A DNA stretch of 64,000 nt from the NCBI GenBank assembly GCA_911728435.2, contig OU452204.1, forward strand, positions 3,472,001 to 3,536,000, written 5' to 3'. The position numbers and the translations under genes are program-made. How positions within the stretch are numbered: position 1 is the first letter of the stretch; the number at the start of each line of letters is the position of its first letter. This stretch comes from Apoderus coryli. Lineage: Eukaryota; Arthropoda; Insecta; Coleoptera; Attelabidae. The notes under the pieces are model-generated. The model had not been told where the DNA came from and ran no database searches. It was given only the letters and a program-made list of their open reading frames with translations. Below are positions 1 to 12,500 of this stretch, piece by piece.

Positions 1-570
1 ATCTGAAGTTATCATTGGGGATATTATTAAATTGATTCAAATTATACATACTTACAAAGTTTGATAGTGAGGCATATTTATCGCTGCTCACATCAAAAGA
101 GTATTCAGGAAGGTTAAAATCTCCAAAAATCAAAATACTTGCACTAGTTGCCAAAATGGCCTCAAAAGCATTATAAAAACTGATATAGTTATCTAACAAT
201 GTATTTGGTGTAAAATAAACAACACAGACATAAAACACATTCTTCTTATATTTAACCCTAACAAACAGGCACTCATTATCACAGCTCCAGTCAAGTTCCT
301 CAAATGTGAGATGACGTTTCAGTCCCAATAAAACTCCACCGCCTCTAGACTTTGCCGACACACGATCACTTCTGACAACACTATATCTATTATCAAACAG
401 TTCCCGGCTGCTAATATTTGCATTCAACCAAGATTCAGTTACTGCAACTAAATCATATTGCTCAGATATGATTGAATTATAGAATTTATTTGTTTTTGTT
501 CGTAACCCTCTAGTATTTTGGTAATATACAGATAGATTTAGGTTTACCTGGGATCCACCATTCACACAGA
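1..570 (-). CDS. LINE ORF2, apurinic-type endonuclease N-terminus (partial, open at the left edge)
   Basis: The minus-strand frame is open from about base 570 to the window start. It reads the usual endonuclease order: a YYQNTRGLRTKT start motif, a TESWL block, RGGGVLLG, and GDFNLPE near the left edge. In this family the domain nicks target DNA for target-primed reverse transcription. The frame overlaps the end of ORF1 by a few bases and no ATG is evident, so the start is uncertain. The reverse transcriptase part lies outside the window. Confidence 0.65.
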
Positions 571-963
571 TGTCATCCCCCGCCTCATTAAAAAACGAGA
601 TACCAGAGCCCCATTGGGCCATATATCTCGCTTCCAGGCCGACCGAAAGTGCTCTTGCTTTATGGTTACTTTCATGGATGTGTATATTTCAGGGTGCTTC
701 GATTGGTGTACCTCACACCTCACCTCGGGAAAGTGATTTGCCAGCATCCCAGTTAGACATTCTGGAGTGGTACTAGGATGCAATCTGGTCACATGTAATG
801 TTACCAACTTAGGCACAGCTTGAACTGTGGAATTATTGTCGTCATTATTTCCCACAACAAACCTACGTTTTCGCCGATTGTTAACTGTGCGAAATCCATC
901 ACCATCCGTTTCGTCACCCAGTTGCAAAATATGTTGCACTGTATTCGTGGACTGCGCTTCCAA
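562..963 (-). pseudogene. LINE ORF1, C-terminal nucleic-acid-binding region (5'-truncated)
   Basis: The frame of about 133 codons contains a basic NNRRKRR stretch, then a block typical of insect LINE ORF1 C-termini: LVTLHVTRLHP, EVRCEVHQSKHPEIYTSMKVTI and IWPNGALVSRF. These proteins bind element RNA. The apparent first codon is TTG with no upstream ATG before a stop, so the 5' end is missing. It ends in TGA at 562 directly against ORF2, the normal LINE layout. Confidence 0.6.
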
Positions 964-1025
964 TATTGCTGCATTTAACGTTTTTGCATCTATTTACCAC
1001 CAAAGCTCGTATGTGGTTTGTCCTT

Positions 1026-1537
1026 AAACTTCTAGACTACTCTAATATACCATAACAGCTTCAAGAAACGGAAAAGTTCTAATATCTGCACGTAATTGTC
1101 TACTGTATAGACGAGAAAGAGAAATCATTTGTGTATTATTTATCAAATAATTTATAATTACAATTTGTCGCCAGTTAACTATCTCAAGTTGTCGTACAAA
1201 CCAAACCAAACTTCCTAACAGTTAGACAGACACAATTGATGGTGGACTGGGCTGATTGTGATGAAATATATTGAAATTAATATTAAATTTATTATTTTGC
1301 AAAAATGGTGTGAATCTGGATATTTTAGGCATATGGAATGTGACCCACAAAATGGATGAACCACGTCAACACTGTGCCGTACATGAATATGTAAATAATA
1401 ATAATAATAATAAAGTAAAGTATTGAACACTGGAACCTGAAAAGAAAAACAAACATATAAATCCAGAACAAAATTCTTCACACTTGCATGCACTGCCGTG
1501 TGGAGAATACTTACCTGCAAAAGCAGAGAAAACCTGA
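1026..1537. other. Non-coding stretch with AAT repeats
   Basis: I see no gene here. An AAT microsatellite at about 1396-1415 resembles the simple tails of local LINEs, but no LINE 3'UTR signature is recognisable beside it. Confidence 0.4.
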
Positions 1538-1728
1538 AATAATAATAATAATAATTCTTTATTGTTCTACAGTATAATAACCATTTACAGAACAATGTAC
1601 AAAAAAGTGTAATATACACACGTCAAAATAATAATAGTAATAATAATCATACAGCAATATACAACTCGTTCCAAAATCAATATAAAATCAATATAAACTA
1701 TAAACTATCCGCAGAACGATCCAACTAG

Positions 1729-2706
1729 TCACACATTACAGTTCCCCGCAATTCTCAAGGGCAATTCAACAGATGACAACACATGACTTAAAGAATCATT
1801 ATAAATATCACAGTGCTGGTCGATCAAGTTAAAAGTTAAACACATAGTATGAATGGGAGATTTCAACAAAACATTAGTATTGGCTCTATCACAATGAAAA
1901 GTATGCATACGCCTTGCAGTCGCTCTTGGCACCATAAAATTTAACCTTTTAAGCAGATCCGGGCAATCGATGCGATTGTGAAGCATTTTATGCAAAAAGC
2001 TTACAGATGCTAAGCTCCTTCTAACTAACAAACTCTGTACATCAAACCTGTCAATATAATAATCATAAGGGAGTCCTCGCGTGGGATATATGCCATCCGT
2101 TTTAAAACAAAGATACTTCAAAAATTTACGTTGAACTTTCTCGATCAATACACTATGACTATCATAGTATGGATTCCATACCAAGGAACAATATTCCAGC
2201 CTTGGCCGAACGTAGGAAAAATAAAGCATTTTCAATGTATTAATATTTTTAAAGTGTTTCCCATTTCTGACAATAAAACCATATGCCCTAGACGCCTCTG
2301 ATATCTTTTTCAAAATATGACTCTTAAAACTTAAGGCAGAATCAAAGAGCACTCCCAAATCATTGATGGAGTCAGAACGTTGTAATTGTATTTTATCAAT
2401 ATTATAGTTGTAAGTAATGGGACACTGTTTTTTCGTATATGTAACAACACTACATTTGGCCGGATTAAGAGCGATCCTATTGAGTGTACACCACTCCCCT
2501 ATGGAATCAAGGCACATCTGCAACGCATCACAATCACTGATACCATCCACAGAATTAAATATCTTAAGGTCATCGGCAAAAATCAATTTAGAACAAATCA
2601 AGGACTCGCCAAGGTCGTTAATAAAGAGAAGAAAAAGTAGAGGTCCCAAGTTTGATCCTTGTGGAACCCCAGATGTGGCCAAATAATCGATGGAATTAAA
2701 ACCATT
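1729..2706 (-). pseudogene. LINE-B ORF2, C-terminal half (reverse transcriptase end)
   Basis: The open frame carries the RT palm motifs SGVPQGSNLGPLLFLLFINDL and FADDLKIF (the catalytic DD). The thumb and C-terminal region follow, including KCSVVTYTKKQ, INDLGVLFDS, YVRPRLEYCSLVW and VQRKFLKYL. It ends near a CDIYNDSLS motif typical of the family. Codons upstream of ATG 2682 stay in frame to 2706, where the nested LINE begins. Confidence 0.75.
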
Positions 2707-3809
2707 ACATTAACGACATCGGATTGAATATAACGAGTAAGTTTCTGCTATTTGCAGACGATTTTAAATTATAATCGAAAGTAATGCAGATTGTCTGCAA
2801 CTGCAGGCTGACCTAGCAATGGTTGAAAGATGGTGCATAACCAACAAATTACCACTAAATTTGTCAAAATGTAGGTTGATGACATTTTCGAAGAGTCAGT
2901 TTCCTATTCGTTTTAATTACATTCTTAACAGCTCTGTGCTAGAATTATCTTCTACCATTAGGGACCTTGGCGTGCTGATTGATAGTAAGCTAACTTTCAA
3001 TCAGCATATAGATGCCATTATTAAAGGTGCATTTCGGTCTCTGGGCTTTGTTATCAGAACAACAACAAATTTTCACAACATTAGTTGCTTAAAGATGTTG
3101 TATTTTTCCCTGATCAGGTCCAAATTGGAATATGCGTCAGTCATATGGTCACCAATATACCGGGTTCATGAGGACAGGATCGAACGTGTCCAAAGAAAAT
3201 TTTTTAAGTACGTATATCTCAAGGATCATGGACATTACCCTATAAGGGGATATGATAATGCACTACTGTTGCGCGGTTATGACATTCAACCACTTTCTGT
3301 GCGCAGGATCTGTGCCTATCAGATATTTCTTTTTAAATTAATACATTTTCTAATTGACTGTCCCCAGCTCCTGAGTCAAATCAAGTTTCATATTTCGCAA
3401 TACTATACCCGCAACAATTATATATTCGAAGGGTCGTATCTTCGAACAAACTATGAGGGACGTGCGCCATTGACTAGAGCTTGTAAGTTGACGAATACAT
3501 TTAATTTACATACAGAACTAGATTTTTTTGATGGCAAAATTGGCAGATTCCTCACAGATCCGCGGAGATGCATGGGAAATTTTTATTAAACATCAATATT
3601 GTTGTTTGGATTCAACGTGATTGTTTTTATGTTTTATATAGTTATATGTACTCCTTCATTTGGTTATTTTGGATTATGAATAATTAAGCATTCTGGTACT
3701 TTTGTAGTTTATTAGGTTTATTTGATTAATTGAAACTATGTAATTTTTGTCTTGTAATTGGGCTCAGGCCTGTTAGGCAATAAATGATTATTTATTTATT
3801 TATTTATTA
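2707..3809 (+). mobile_element. 5'-truncated LINE nested in LINE-B
   Basis: This plus-strand element starts inside the RT domain (INDIGLNITSKFLLFADDF) and ends with the family 3' stem-loop (GGGC-TCAG-GCCT at 3760-3771), AATAAA and a TTTA tail abutting 3810. It splits LINE-B ORF2. ATTA occurs at both junctions (2704-2707 and 3806-3809), a possible short target duplication. Confidence 0.8.
2819..3589 (+). pseudogene. Nested LINE ORF2 C-terminal remnant
   Basis: A 256-codon open stretch downstream of the FADD box, with LPLNLSKCRLMTFSK, IRDLGVLIDS, YFSLIRSKLEYASVIWSP and VQRKFFKY, the conserved C-terminal region of this LINE group. A stop immediately after the FADD motif (near 2775) separates it from the remaining RT residues. 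Endonuclease and most of the RT are absent through 5' truncation. Confidence 0.7.
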
Positions 3810-5685
3810 AAAAGATATGAACTGATGTCTATCATGCAGATAAGACTGAATCAGAAGGACAGCACCGAAATCAAAGCCAAATTTTGGAAGTTTTCTAATT
3901 AAAGTTTGATGATCTATAGTGTCAAATGCTTTGCAGAAATCAGTGTAAATAACGTCAACTTGTCCATGCTCATCCAATATCTCAGATCTAATCTGCGTAA
4001 ATATTGCTAAATTAGTAAGACAAGATCTCTGTGTAATAAAACCATGATGATAATCGGCCAGCTGTGACTTGACAATTTTGTATATACGGTTATATAGGAC
4101 TATTTCAAGTATCTTTGAGAAATTCGACAAAATCGATATTGGCCGATAGTTGCTCACATCTGCGCGATCTCCCTTCTTAAATACTGAACAAACCTTAGCG
4201 AATTTCCATACTTTTGGAAATGTATGGTTCTTAACAATTAAATTAAATATAAGACACAATGGCGAGGACAGAATTACAATAGTATCTCTTACAAAAAAAG
4301 ATGGTATCCCGTCTGGCCCAGAGGTAAGTTTATTTTTGAGTTTCTTAGCAGCCTCGATAACCTCACTCTCATCTATAGAATCAAAAGTTATATCGTTACC
4401 ACAAACGCCATCCCAAGACACATCGCCAAAATCACTGTCATCATTACATTTAACAAACACACTTTCAAAATATACTCCAAACATGCTAATTATAGACTGT
4501 GGGTCATCAAAAGTGTTTCCTTCAAAGTTCATTATGCCTGGGATACGAGTTTGCTGCCGTTTGCTATTGACGAAAGACCAGAATGCCTTAGGATTACGCT
4601 CAATATTATTCTCTGTATTTAGTATGTAGTCCCTGTACGCAGACGCAATCTGGAATTTTATAGTTTTCCTAATATCGCTAAACTTATTGTAATCTGATAA
4701 CAATTTGGTTTTTTTGTATTTATTATGCAATTTGGCTTTAAGTTTAATATTTCGAATAATAATGGAAGTGTACCACGGTGGATACTGATGACTAAAATTC
4801 CTAAACAGCGGCACGAAATTATCAAATTTACCATAAATATCGTTGTAGAAAGAATCAAGTGCTACATCGACGTTATTAGACTCTTCCAAGTATGACCAAT
4901 CATGATTCAGTAACGCCTCATACAGAGCAGGATAATTTGCCTTTTTGAAGTTGTAATTTCCTTGACTAATATTTGTTTTGAATTGTGCCTCCCTACAATA
5001 AAATTCTTTTATATATACATTAAGAGCAGGATGATATTGCGCATCCTCCGCCACAAATGAAACTCTATCTCTAATCACCTCACAATCACATGGAGCGAAA
5101 ACCAGGTCTAGTAATTTACCTTGACTATTTAATATATTATTACACTGAATTAGTCCAAAAGAATTAATAAAATTATTTAGGGAATATGTTTTACTACCAG
5201 CGTTATCACTGTATATGTAGTTACTAACATTGAAATCTCCCATTAACAACATTTTGCTGTCAAACAAAATACAAACTCTTTCAAGATACTCAAAAAACAT
5301 TTCAAAAATGTCAAGAGATATATATGGTGGTATGTATACAACTAATATATAAAAAGCTCTAAAATCTAAACTGCATTTTAAACCAACAATATCAATCTGT
5401 GGAAAAATAGAAAATAGTTCATTAAAGTCAATTGCTTGAGCCTGAATGGAACTTTTGATGGCCAGTAGAACTCCACCACCATCCTTTTTATCTACTACAT
5501 TCAGATTTCTGTATCTGCGAAAGATCTGATATACGTCATCAGGGAAGAGCTCACTGTCACAGATATTATTATTTAGGAAAGTCTCAGTTAATGCAATAAC
5601 ATCAAAATCACCAACAGAAGCAAAAAGATAAAGTTCATGTGTTTTAGTACGAATCCCTCGAACATTTTGGTAATAACAAGTTAAG
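3810..5685 (-). pseudogene. LINE-B ORF2, endonuclease and RT N-terminal half
   Basis: The frame is open from about 5685 to the nested insertion at 3810. The region above the ATG at 5300 lacks any ATG, TTG or GTG but has no stop. Endonuclease motifs: YYQNVRGIRTKT, LTETFLN, GGGVLLAIKS, MGDFNVSNY, DLVFAPCDC. Linker and RT motifs: KLKNKLTSGPDGIPSFFVRD, NYRPISILSNFSKILE, HGFITQRSCLTNL, IYTDFCKAFDTIDH. The RT stops before the catalytic FADD box because of the insertion. Confidence 0.78.
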
Positions 5686-5803
5686 CCGCTGGATGTTGCC
5701 TCAGACGCTCCCGATCGTTCTTTGACTTAATCAATTGTGGCACACCTCGGCTATATCTGATTACCAGATCCTCACCTTCAGAGTTACGCCGTCGCTGCTC
5801 CTC
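5681..5803 (-). pseudogene. LINE-B ORF1 C-terminal tail
   Basis: The minus strand reads LEEQRRRNSEGEDLVIRYS then GVPQLIKSKN and a stop at 5681, matching the tail motif (basic run, D/E-rich, I-Y-x-x-G-V-P) of the ORF1 ends at 11030-11134 and 44930-45045. An in-frame TGA lies just upstream, so this is a remnant. ORF2 begins directly downstream. Confidence 0.5.
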
Positions 5804-5830
5804 GAGTCATTCCCTGAAAAAAGTACCTAC

Positions 5831-6030
5831 TGCTCCGCTAACGGGTGGCAATGATTGCGTCAGTTCTGTGTTAATGTGTAATATGTTCACAATATTTTGT
5901 TTTTAATGATTTGTATACCTGATTGTACTATTTGTTTTGCTATGTGTATTGTAAGGTTTGACTTGCCAATGTACTTTTGTTGTATGAGTAATGGCCAATA
6001 AAGTTTTTATTATTTTATTATTTGATAAAT
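5831..6030 (+). repeat. Probable plus-strand LINE 3' end fragment
   Basis: A T-rich 3'UTR-like stretch ends in GGCCAATAAAGTTTTTATTATTTTATT, resembling LINE tails here but lacking the shared TTGTAATTGGG hairpin. It sits in RAD50 intron 5. Identity to a family is not shown. Confidence 0.3.
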
Positions 6031-6204
6031 GTATCGCATTTGGTGGTTTGCTTTAAAGTTCAGACGTTTATGCATGTAGTCTTCGAAACACCATATAGAT
6101 ATACTATGTTTATTGTTTATCAATAAAAAAAAACAAACAAACTTTAAACCCATTAATTCTTGTTAGCTTAGGTTGAGAATGTCCTAAAATAAATTAAATG
6201 TTAC

Positions 6205-6593
6205 CTCTTTGAACTTATTAAATTGTTCTTCTGTTGATCTCAGTCCAGTTTTTAAGAATTTTAACATACTACTATCATCCCCGCTTGAACCCAATATATC
6301 CAAATTCTCACGAGCCGTTTGAATCATAATTCTACGCTCCTCAACTTTCTTTTTATACTGATTCTCTTCTTCGGTCAGCTTTCCCAATTTGACTTGCATT
6401 CTCTGCAAATCTCTCGTTGTTTCACACAATTTGTGTTCAATTGCGCTTTGTTTCACTTCCATATTACGTATAGACGATTTCAAATTCTCCTGCGTCTGTT
6501 CAAAGGATCGAATTTCGTTATCTAATTCAAAATCTGTACCCTCGAAGAGGTTAGTTATTGAAGATTTTAATGAATTTTCTTGATTCGTTAATT
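6205..6593 (-). CDS. RAD50: RAD50 exon 5 (coiled coil)
   Basis: Acceptor TTTCCAG|AATTAAC after a 57-bp intron. Encodes ELTNQENSLKSSITNLFEGTDFEL and about 100 more charged coil residues, ending FNKFKE at donor GAG|GTAACA, phase 0. The matching next exon is not found in 1-6204 and must lie off the window. Confidence 0.9.
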
Positions 6594-9500
6594 CTGGAAA
6601 AAACTTACATACATTTGTTTGAAACAAAATATTAACTCAAAATAGGTCACCTTTTAATGATGTTTCCTTAGACACTACTTCTTGCTGTAAGGCACTCAAC
6701 ATATCTTCTAATTCTAATATTTGTGTCATTCTGTTTTCGATCGGTTTTTTTTGGCCCTCAATTGTTTTCATTTGATCAGCTATTTCTTCTAATTTCGCTT
6801 TAATCATCTCGAGATTTTGTAACTTCTTATCGGCATATTGTTTGTCCTATAAAAGCGTAAATATTACAGTCTCTCTATTATTTAATAAACGCTTATTTAT
6901 TATAGTAAATGTATCTTTTGAAGCCCAAAATTACACTGTATATTTTTACATTTTTAACAATAATTGTAAACAAAAAAAAAATATTTAAAAGGATGTGTTT
7001 GGCGACATCTAGTTTTATCGTTGGTAGTACGCCGAGTGAACAACAGTTCCTATATCGGCTGCCTGGGAGGTCTCTGACCCCATAAAGCAACTACCAACAC
7101 ATAGACGCGCCGATACTCCCTTAAGCGGGATCGCATATATTTGAAATGGGCTTGTTTGTGTTTGGGGTATGTGTTGGTAGTTGCTTTATGGGGTCAGAGA
7201 CCTCCCAGGCAGCCGATATAGGAACTGTTGTTCACTCGGCGTACTACCAACGATAAAACTAGATGTCGCCAAACACATCCTTTTACATCTCTGTACCGTG
7301 TGGGGTATATACCACATTTTTTACGAGAGTTTGGCTGTCAACTACTGACCGATCACCACTGATGAGTCGTTGATCGACGAAACGGCCGTCTGGTGAAAGT
7401 ATAGTGGTTGACAGACAAACTCTCGGATTTTAAGTCTTGTTTTGTTAAACAAGCCCATTTCAAAAAAAAATATTTATTACAATAAGGCACATAACTCCAA
7501 AGGAACAAACAACACTAATACACTTACTCTGAAAATAACTAAAGAAACTAAAATCCGAAATATGCATAAACCTGGCTCTTTTAGAACAAAGTATACATAT
7601 ATCACATAATAATAATAATAATAATAATAGCCTTTATTGCTTAACAGATTTCTCCCTTAACAGAGCAAAATTATAATACAATAGGTAATTCCACAAAAAA
7701 AAAAACAAAATATTATACATAACATAATAAGCAATCCATTAAAAGTAAAACATGATTGATCTACACTAATTAAACAATTAACAAGAACAAAAAGAGAAAC
7801 TACGACGCACAAACAGTCAGAGCAGCCCTCCCAAGTGCTTCCCTTGAACAATTAAAAATGTCACAGTTAGCGCAAATCAAATTAAAATTATTACACATGA
7901 CATATACGGGCGATTTTGTATAGAGGTTAGTGCACGGGCGCTGAGAGTAGAAAGTTAAAGGATTGCGGGCGCCAAGTCTGGGCACGTTAAAATTTATTTG
8001 AGCCAGGAGTTCAGGACAGTCGATTCTATTATGTAAAAGATCATACAAAAATTTTAGAGAAAAAAATATTCTTCTAAACTCCAAACTCTTGAAATTGAAC
8101 TTGTTCAGCAACAACGCATATTCAATCCCTCTGTCAGGATAAATACCGTCTGCCTTAAATGAAAGGTATTTCAAAAACTTTCATTGGACACTCTCAACAT
8201 TCCGCACATGAATCTGATAGATCGGGTACCAAATCAAGGAGCAATATTCGAGCTTCGAACGCACAAAAGAGTTATACAAAACTTTCAACGCATCAATGCT
8301 ATGAAAACTCCTACAGCTTCTCACGATAAAACCGTAGGATCTCACAGCTTCACCAGTCCTAGCAGCCACATGAGGCACAAATGATAGACTAGAGTCGAAA
8401 AGCACGCCCAGGTCAGCAGCAGTCAGACACCTAGCTAGCGCGGTCCCACCAACCGTGTAGCGAAAACTTATAATATTCTTCCTTCTAGTGAATGTCATAC
8501 ATTTGCATTTATTCTCGTTGAGCGATAGATTATTAACGTTACACCAATGTTCCACAGCTCTCAGATCGTCCTGCAACCGAAGACAGTCTACATGAGAAGT
8601 AATAGGGGCGAACAACTTAAGATCGTCGGCAAAAAAAAGCCGTTTTACACACAGACAATCATCTAGATCATTTATAAAAATAGAAAAAAGCAGTGGACCC
8701 AAATTGGATCCCTGCGGAACGCCTGAGGAAGCCCAATACCTCTCTGACGTATAGCTGTTATAATATACATATTGAAGTCTGTTCTGAAGATATGAAGTAA
8801 TTAACGACTTCAAACCATCATCAAATCCGAATCGATCGAGCTTTTGAACAAGTATTCGGTGATCCAAACGATCAAATGCTTTAGCAGTCTGTATACAACA
8901 CATCAAATTGCCCACCACCATCAACAACCTCGTTCACGTGCTGAGTAAAAATTGCAAAGTTAGTGGCAGTGGACCTCCCGGTGAAAAACCCATGCTGATT
9001 AAGGGAAACTTGCCCATGTACGGAATTACATATTCTGTTATACAGCACAGCTTCAAATAATTTAGAGAAATTGGATAATATAGAAATCGGTCGATAGTTA
9101 TTGATGAGCGATCTGTCGCCTGCTTTATAAACAGGCACAACTCTTGCCTCTCGCCACCGATCTGGAAACTTGCCTTCGTTGAGAGCCCTATTAAATATTG
9201 TTGCTAGTGGACTCGCCAAGATTCCCACGCAATCCTTTATTAAAAACGATGGCAACCCATCAGGTCCGGCCGTAAACTTGTTTTTCAATTTTTTACAAGA
9301 ATCAATTATTTCAGTTTCAGTAATATTCGACACAGAAATCGTGGAATAAGAGAAATTATTCACAATACTGACATCAGATTCACTGGGCTTCTGAAATACG
9401 CTATTAAAAAACTCAGCAAAGCATTGCACTATAGCCTGTGGCTCGCTGTATTGCTCATCATTGAATGACATGACGCTAGGTATTCTTGTGGTATTATTTT

Positions 9501-12500
9501 TTGCATGAAAAAATGACCAGAAACAAGCAGGATCCGTCATTAAGCCACCCTGCACGCGTTCCAGATACTCTGAATAGGCAACATCAATCTCACTTTTCAC
9601 GGCTCTTCGAAGTCTTTGAAATTTTTCCAAACAGTTCGGATCACCAGTTCTTCTGTATTTTCTTAACTGCTGTTCTTTCTCCTTTATATTTCTAATTATT
9701 GTGGATGTAAACCAGACCGGGAACTTGCGCTTGAAATTCCGAACTCGAGGGACATGCCTATCAATGATATTATAGATAATTTCATACATTTTGTCTACCA
9801 CAACGTTAATGTCATCGCCACCATCGCCGACCTCAGACCAATCCTCCAAAAGAAGTGCGCCATACAAGCTTGGGTAATCCGCTTTCTTGAAATTATATGG
9901 AGTGAAATTGGAATTCAGAGAAAATGGTTTCGGCTTTATTACAATTTCCGAAAATTCCATCACAAGTGCCGGATGAAACACATCTTCCTCCACAAACGGG
10001 TGTTCGTCAACCTTAACAGTACATGTAATGTTAGAAAACACCAAGTCAAGCCGGTCGCCAAAGCAATTGGCAACAGTACTGACCTGATTAAGGCCATAGA
10101 CATGATTACTTATTCCGAAATACAATAATAATTGTTCTTAGTTAATACTATTAACATTATCTTAGGTACTTATTTTTAATAAAGTATAAATAGTTTTGTG
10201 GTGGTGTATATTTCTATCTTTACTCTTTACCTATACAATGGATTTATCAATATGTGGAGATTCTCTGGTTTTAAATCTATCCGGTATATATCGAGAATCT
10301 GTGCTAAGGGTAGGTCGATGTTGCAGATGGTACTATCATAAGCTTATAATAAGAGCGAAAGCAATTGTAATTTTACTTATTGTTCACATTACAGAATTTC
10401 AAAAAAAACAAAGCACATATTCTATTCAATACAATTAAATTTCAAACTTGAACCACCAAAATCAATACAATCATTTAGAATGCGAAGAGTTCTATCCACT
10501 GGTGAAAAATATGTATAGTTATTTCTTCTTGTAGGTAAAAAAAAGTATCAGAGTGTCGCAAATTACGCGCTGGAACATTAATTGAGATCCTTTGCAAAAT
10601 TGCAGCACAATCAATAGTACCATTTAATATATTAAAAATAAAACATAAATCTTATGTCTGATCTATGATACTCAGTCATTTGTATCCCCAGTATGAATGC
10701 AGCATATCGCAAAAATTTATCCTGAACTCTCTCGAGCACACTAACGCAACTCTGTTAATAAGGCGAACATAACACGGTAGCGTATTCCAGCGAAGAACGG
10801 ACAAGACCCACATACAATAGTCTACAGCTGGTGACAGATAAATCTCCACAGTTTCGAAGTACAAATCCCAGTATTTTATGTGCATTCTGAGATATTGCAT
10901 GTATGTTGTCGTTAAAGCTAACATTCTCTGAAAAAATGACTCTTAAGTCTTTAATTCTACAATAGGCACATTTGAAACATTTGAAAGTGATAAGACGCGA
11001 AAGCAGCTTGAATTTTACAAGGCTGTGAAACAACGCTTGCTGCAAAGGAAACGAGACGGCGAAACGGAGCTAAGAATTAAATATATCAGGGGAGTTCCCA
11101 CAATCGTGTCTTCTAATGCCAACCATTTAAACTGAGTGAATTGTCTAACGGAAATGGAACGTTAATTAATATCATTTACCAAAACGTGAGGGGATTAAAC
11201 ACAAAAACAGAACAATTTTATAAATCTGTGAGCCAGGGCGAGTATCACGTTATTGCAGTCTCAGAAACTTGGTTACAGCCGCGTATAGACTCCGCAGAGT
11301 TATTTGGGCATCATTATACTGTTCTTCGTAAGGATCGCGACCTGAATGCACTACGGGTGTCGAGGGGGGGTGGTGTGCTTCTCGCCATCAGATCGGATTG
11401 TGAGGTTCAGCAGTTACGGTCAGTGGGGTCTGATATGCTGGATGCTTCTATTGATCTTGTTGGATGTAAATTTACGGCCGGTAATTTTTCGTTTATAATT
11501 TTGTGCGTCTATTTTCAACCGAATTTGAGTGCTACTGTTTATGAGCGTTTTGTAGATTTTATTGTGTCATTGTCTATTATGTATAATAAAAAACTGATTA
11601 TTTTAGGCGATTTTAATGTACACTATAGTCCTGAAAGAACTGTTACATATACTGCTTTAAACACTATACACGACCTAAGTTCTATGTTACATTTACAGCA
11701 GTGTAATTTTATACATAATCAATATCATAACATTTTAGACCTAGTTTTGTGTAATTTTGACTGTTCTGTCGAGGCCGGGGCTGCTTTAGTTGCTGAGGAC
11801 GGTTACCATCCCACATTGCATATATCTTTTTATTGCACGATTGGCCCGGCTCAAAAAAAATTCTTCCCTAATTTAAAAGCCAAAAAATTTAATTTTGCCA
11901 AGGCCAACTATCCACTTTTATATGAATTAATTTCTATACAAGACTGGTCCTTTTTAAACCAATTTCGGGACGTGAATGTTGCCGTGGCTGAGTTCCAGAA
12001 TAGATTGACAGCTATTTTGGATATCAGTGTTCCAATTTTTAAACAACGATCAAAAAAATATTCCTATCCCTGTTGGTATTCCTTGGATCTCATAAGGGAT
12101 ATTAAAGAGAAACATAAATGCCTATGCAGGTGGAAGACCTCTGGAGCACCGCACTACTTGTCTAAGTTCAGGTTATTAAGATCAAGGATAAAGATAGAAA
12201 TCGAGCAAGCATACAGAATATATATAAATCGCATTCAACACTCAATAAGAGGCGATCCGGCACACCTTTGGAGGTTTGTTCAGAATAAAAAACAAAGGTC
12301 ACGTATTCCTGGTGTTATGTTTGACGAGCGGGGCACTGAAATATCGGATCCAATAAATATCGTTTCCGGATTTGCCAATTATTTTCGTAGTGTCTATGTT
12401 GATTCGATGAGCCAGGACTATGCTGAGACTTTTAACAGTGATGATCTGGTAGATGTGGGGAGCTTGGATATGGAAGATATTCTAAGTGCTCTGAAAAGCC

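Larger units (their letters stand above)
1..1025 (-). mobile_element. 5' part of a Jockey/CR1-superfamily LINE (ORF1 end plus ORF2 start), cut by the window edge
   Basis: The minus strand carries the end of a LINE ORF1 (562-963) and the start of the ORF2 endonuclease (about 570 down to base 1). The ORF1 frame has an in-frame stop just upstream of 963 and no ATG, so ORF1 is truncated or decayed. The element continues off the left edge. Clade placement within the APE-type LINEs is by motif style only. Confidence 0.65.
1538..5830 (-). mobile_element. LINE-B, near-complete minus-strand LINE split by a nested LINE
   Basis: The 3' end is the AAT tail at about 1538-1556 and the ORF1 remnant reaches about 5803. 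ORF2 is split into 1729-2706 and 3810-5685 by a plus-strand LINE (about 2707-3809). The frame runs from SYLHDRHQFISF on one side to NGFNSIDYLATSGVPQG on the other, so the two halves are one gene. Together they give an ORF2 of roughly 950 codons. Confidence 0.8.

Noticed and set aside
1538..3809. Twin-priming inversion of a single LINE
   Set aside because: Both arms contain the same RT-to-C-terminal region and differ in sequence, and the minus arm continues in frame beyond the insertion. Nested insertion explains it better.
6893..7090. Open frame over the 5' block of the hammerhead element
   Set aside because: The frame depends on the flanking intron. Copy 2 reads the block in another context, with no conserved start.
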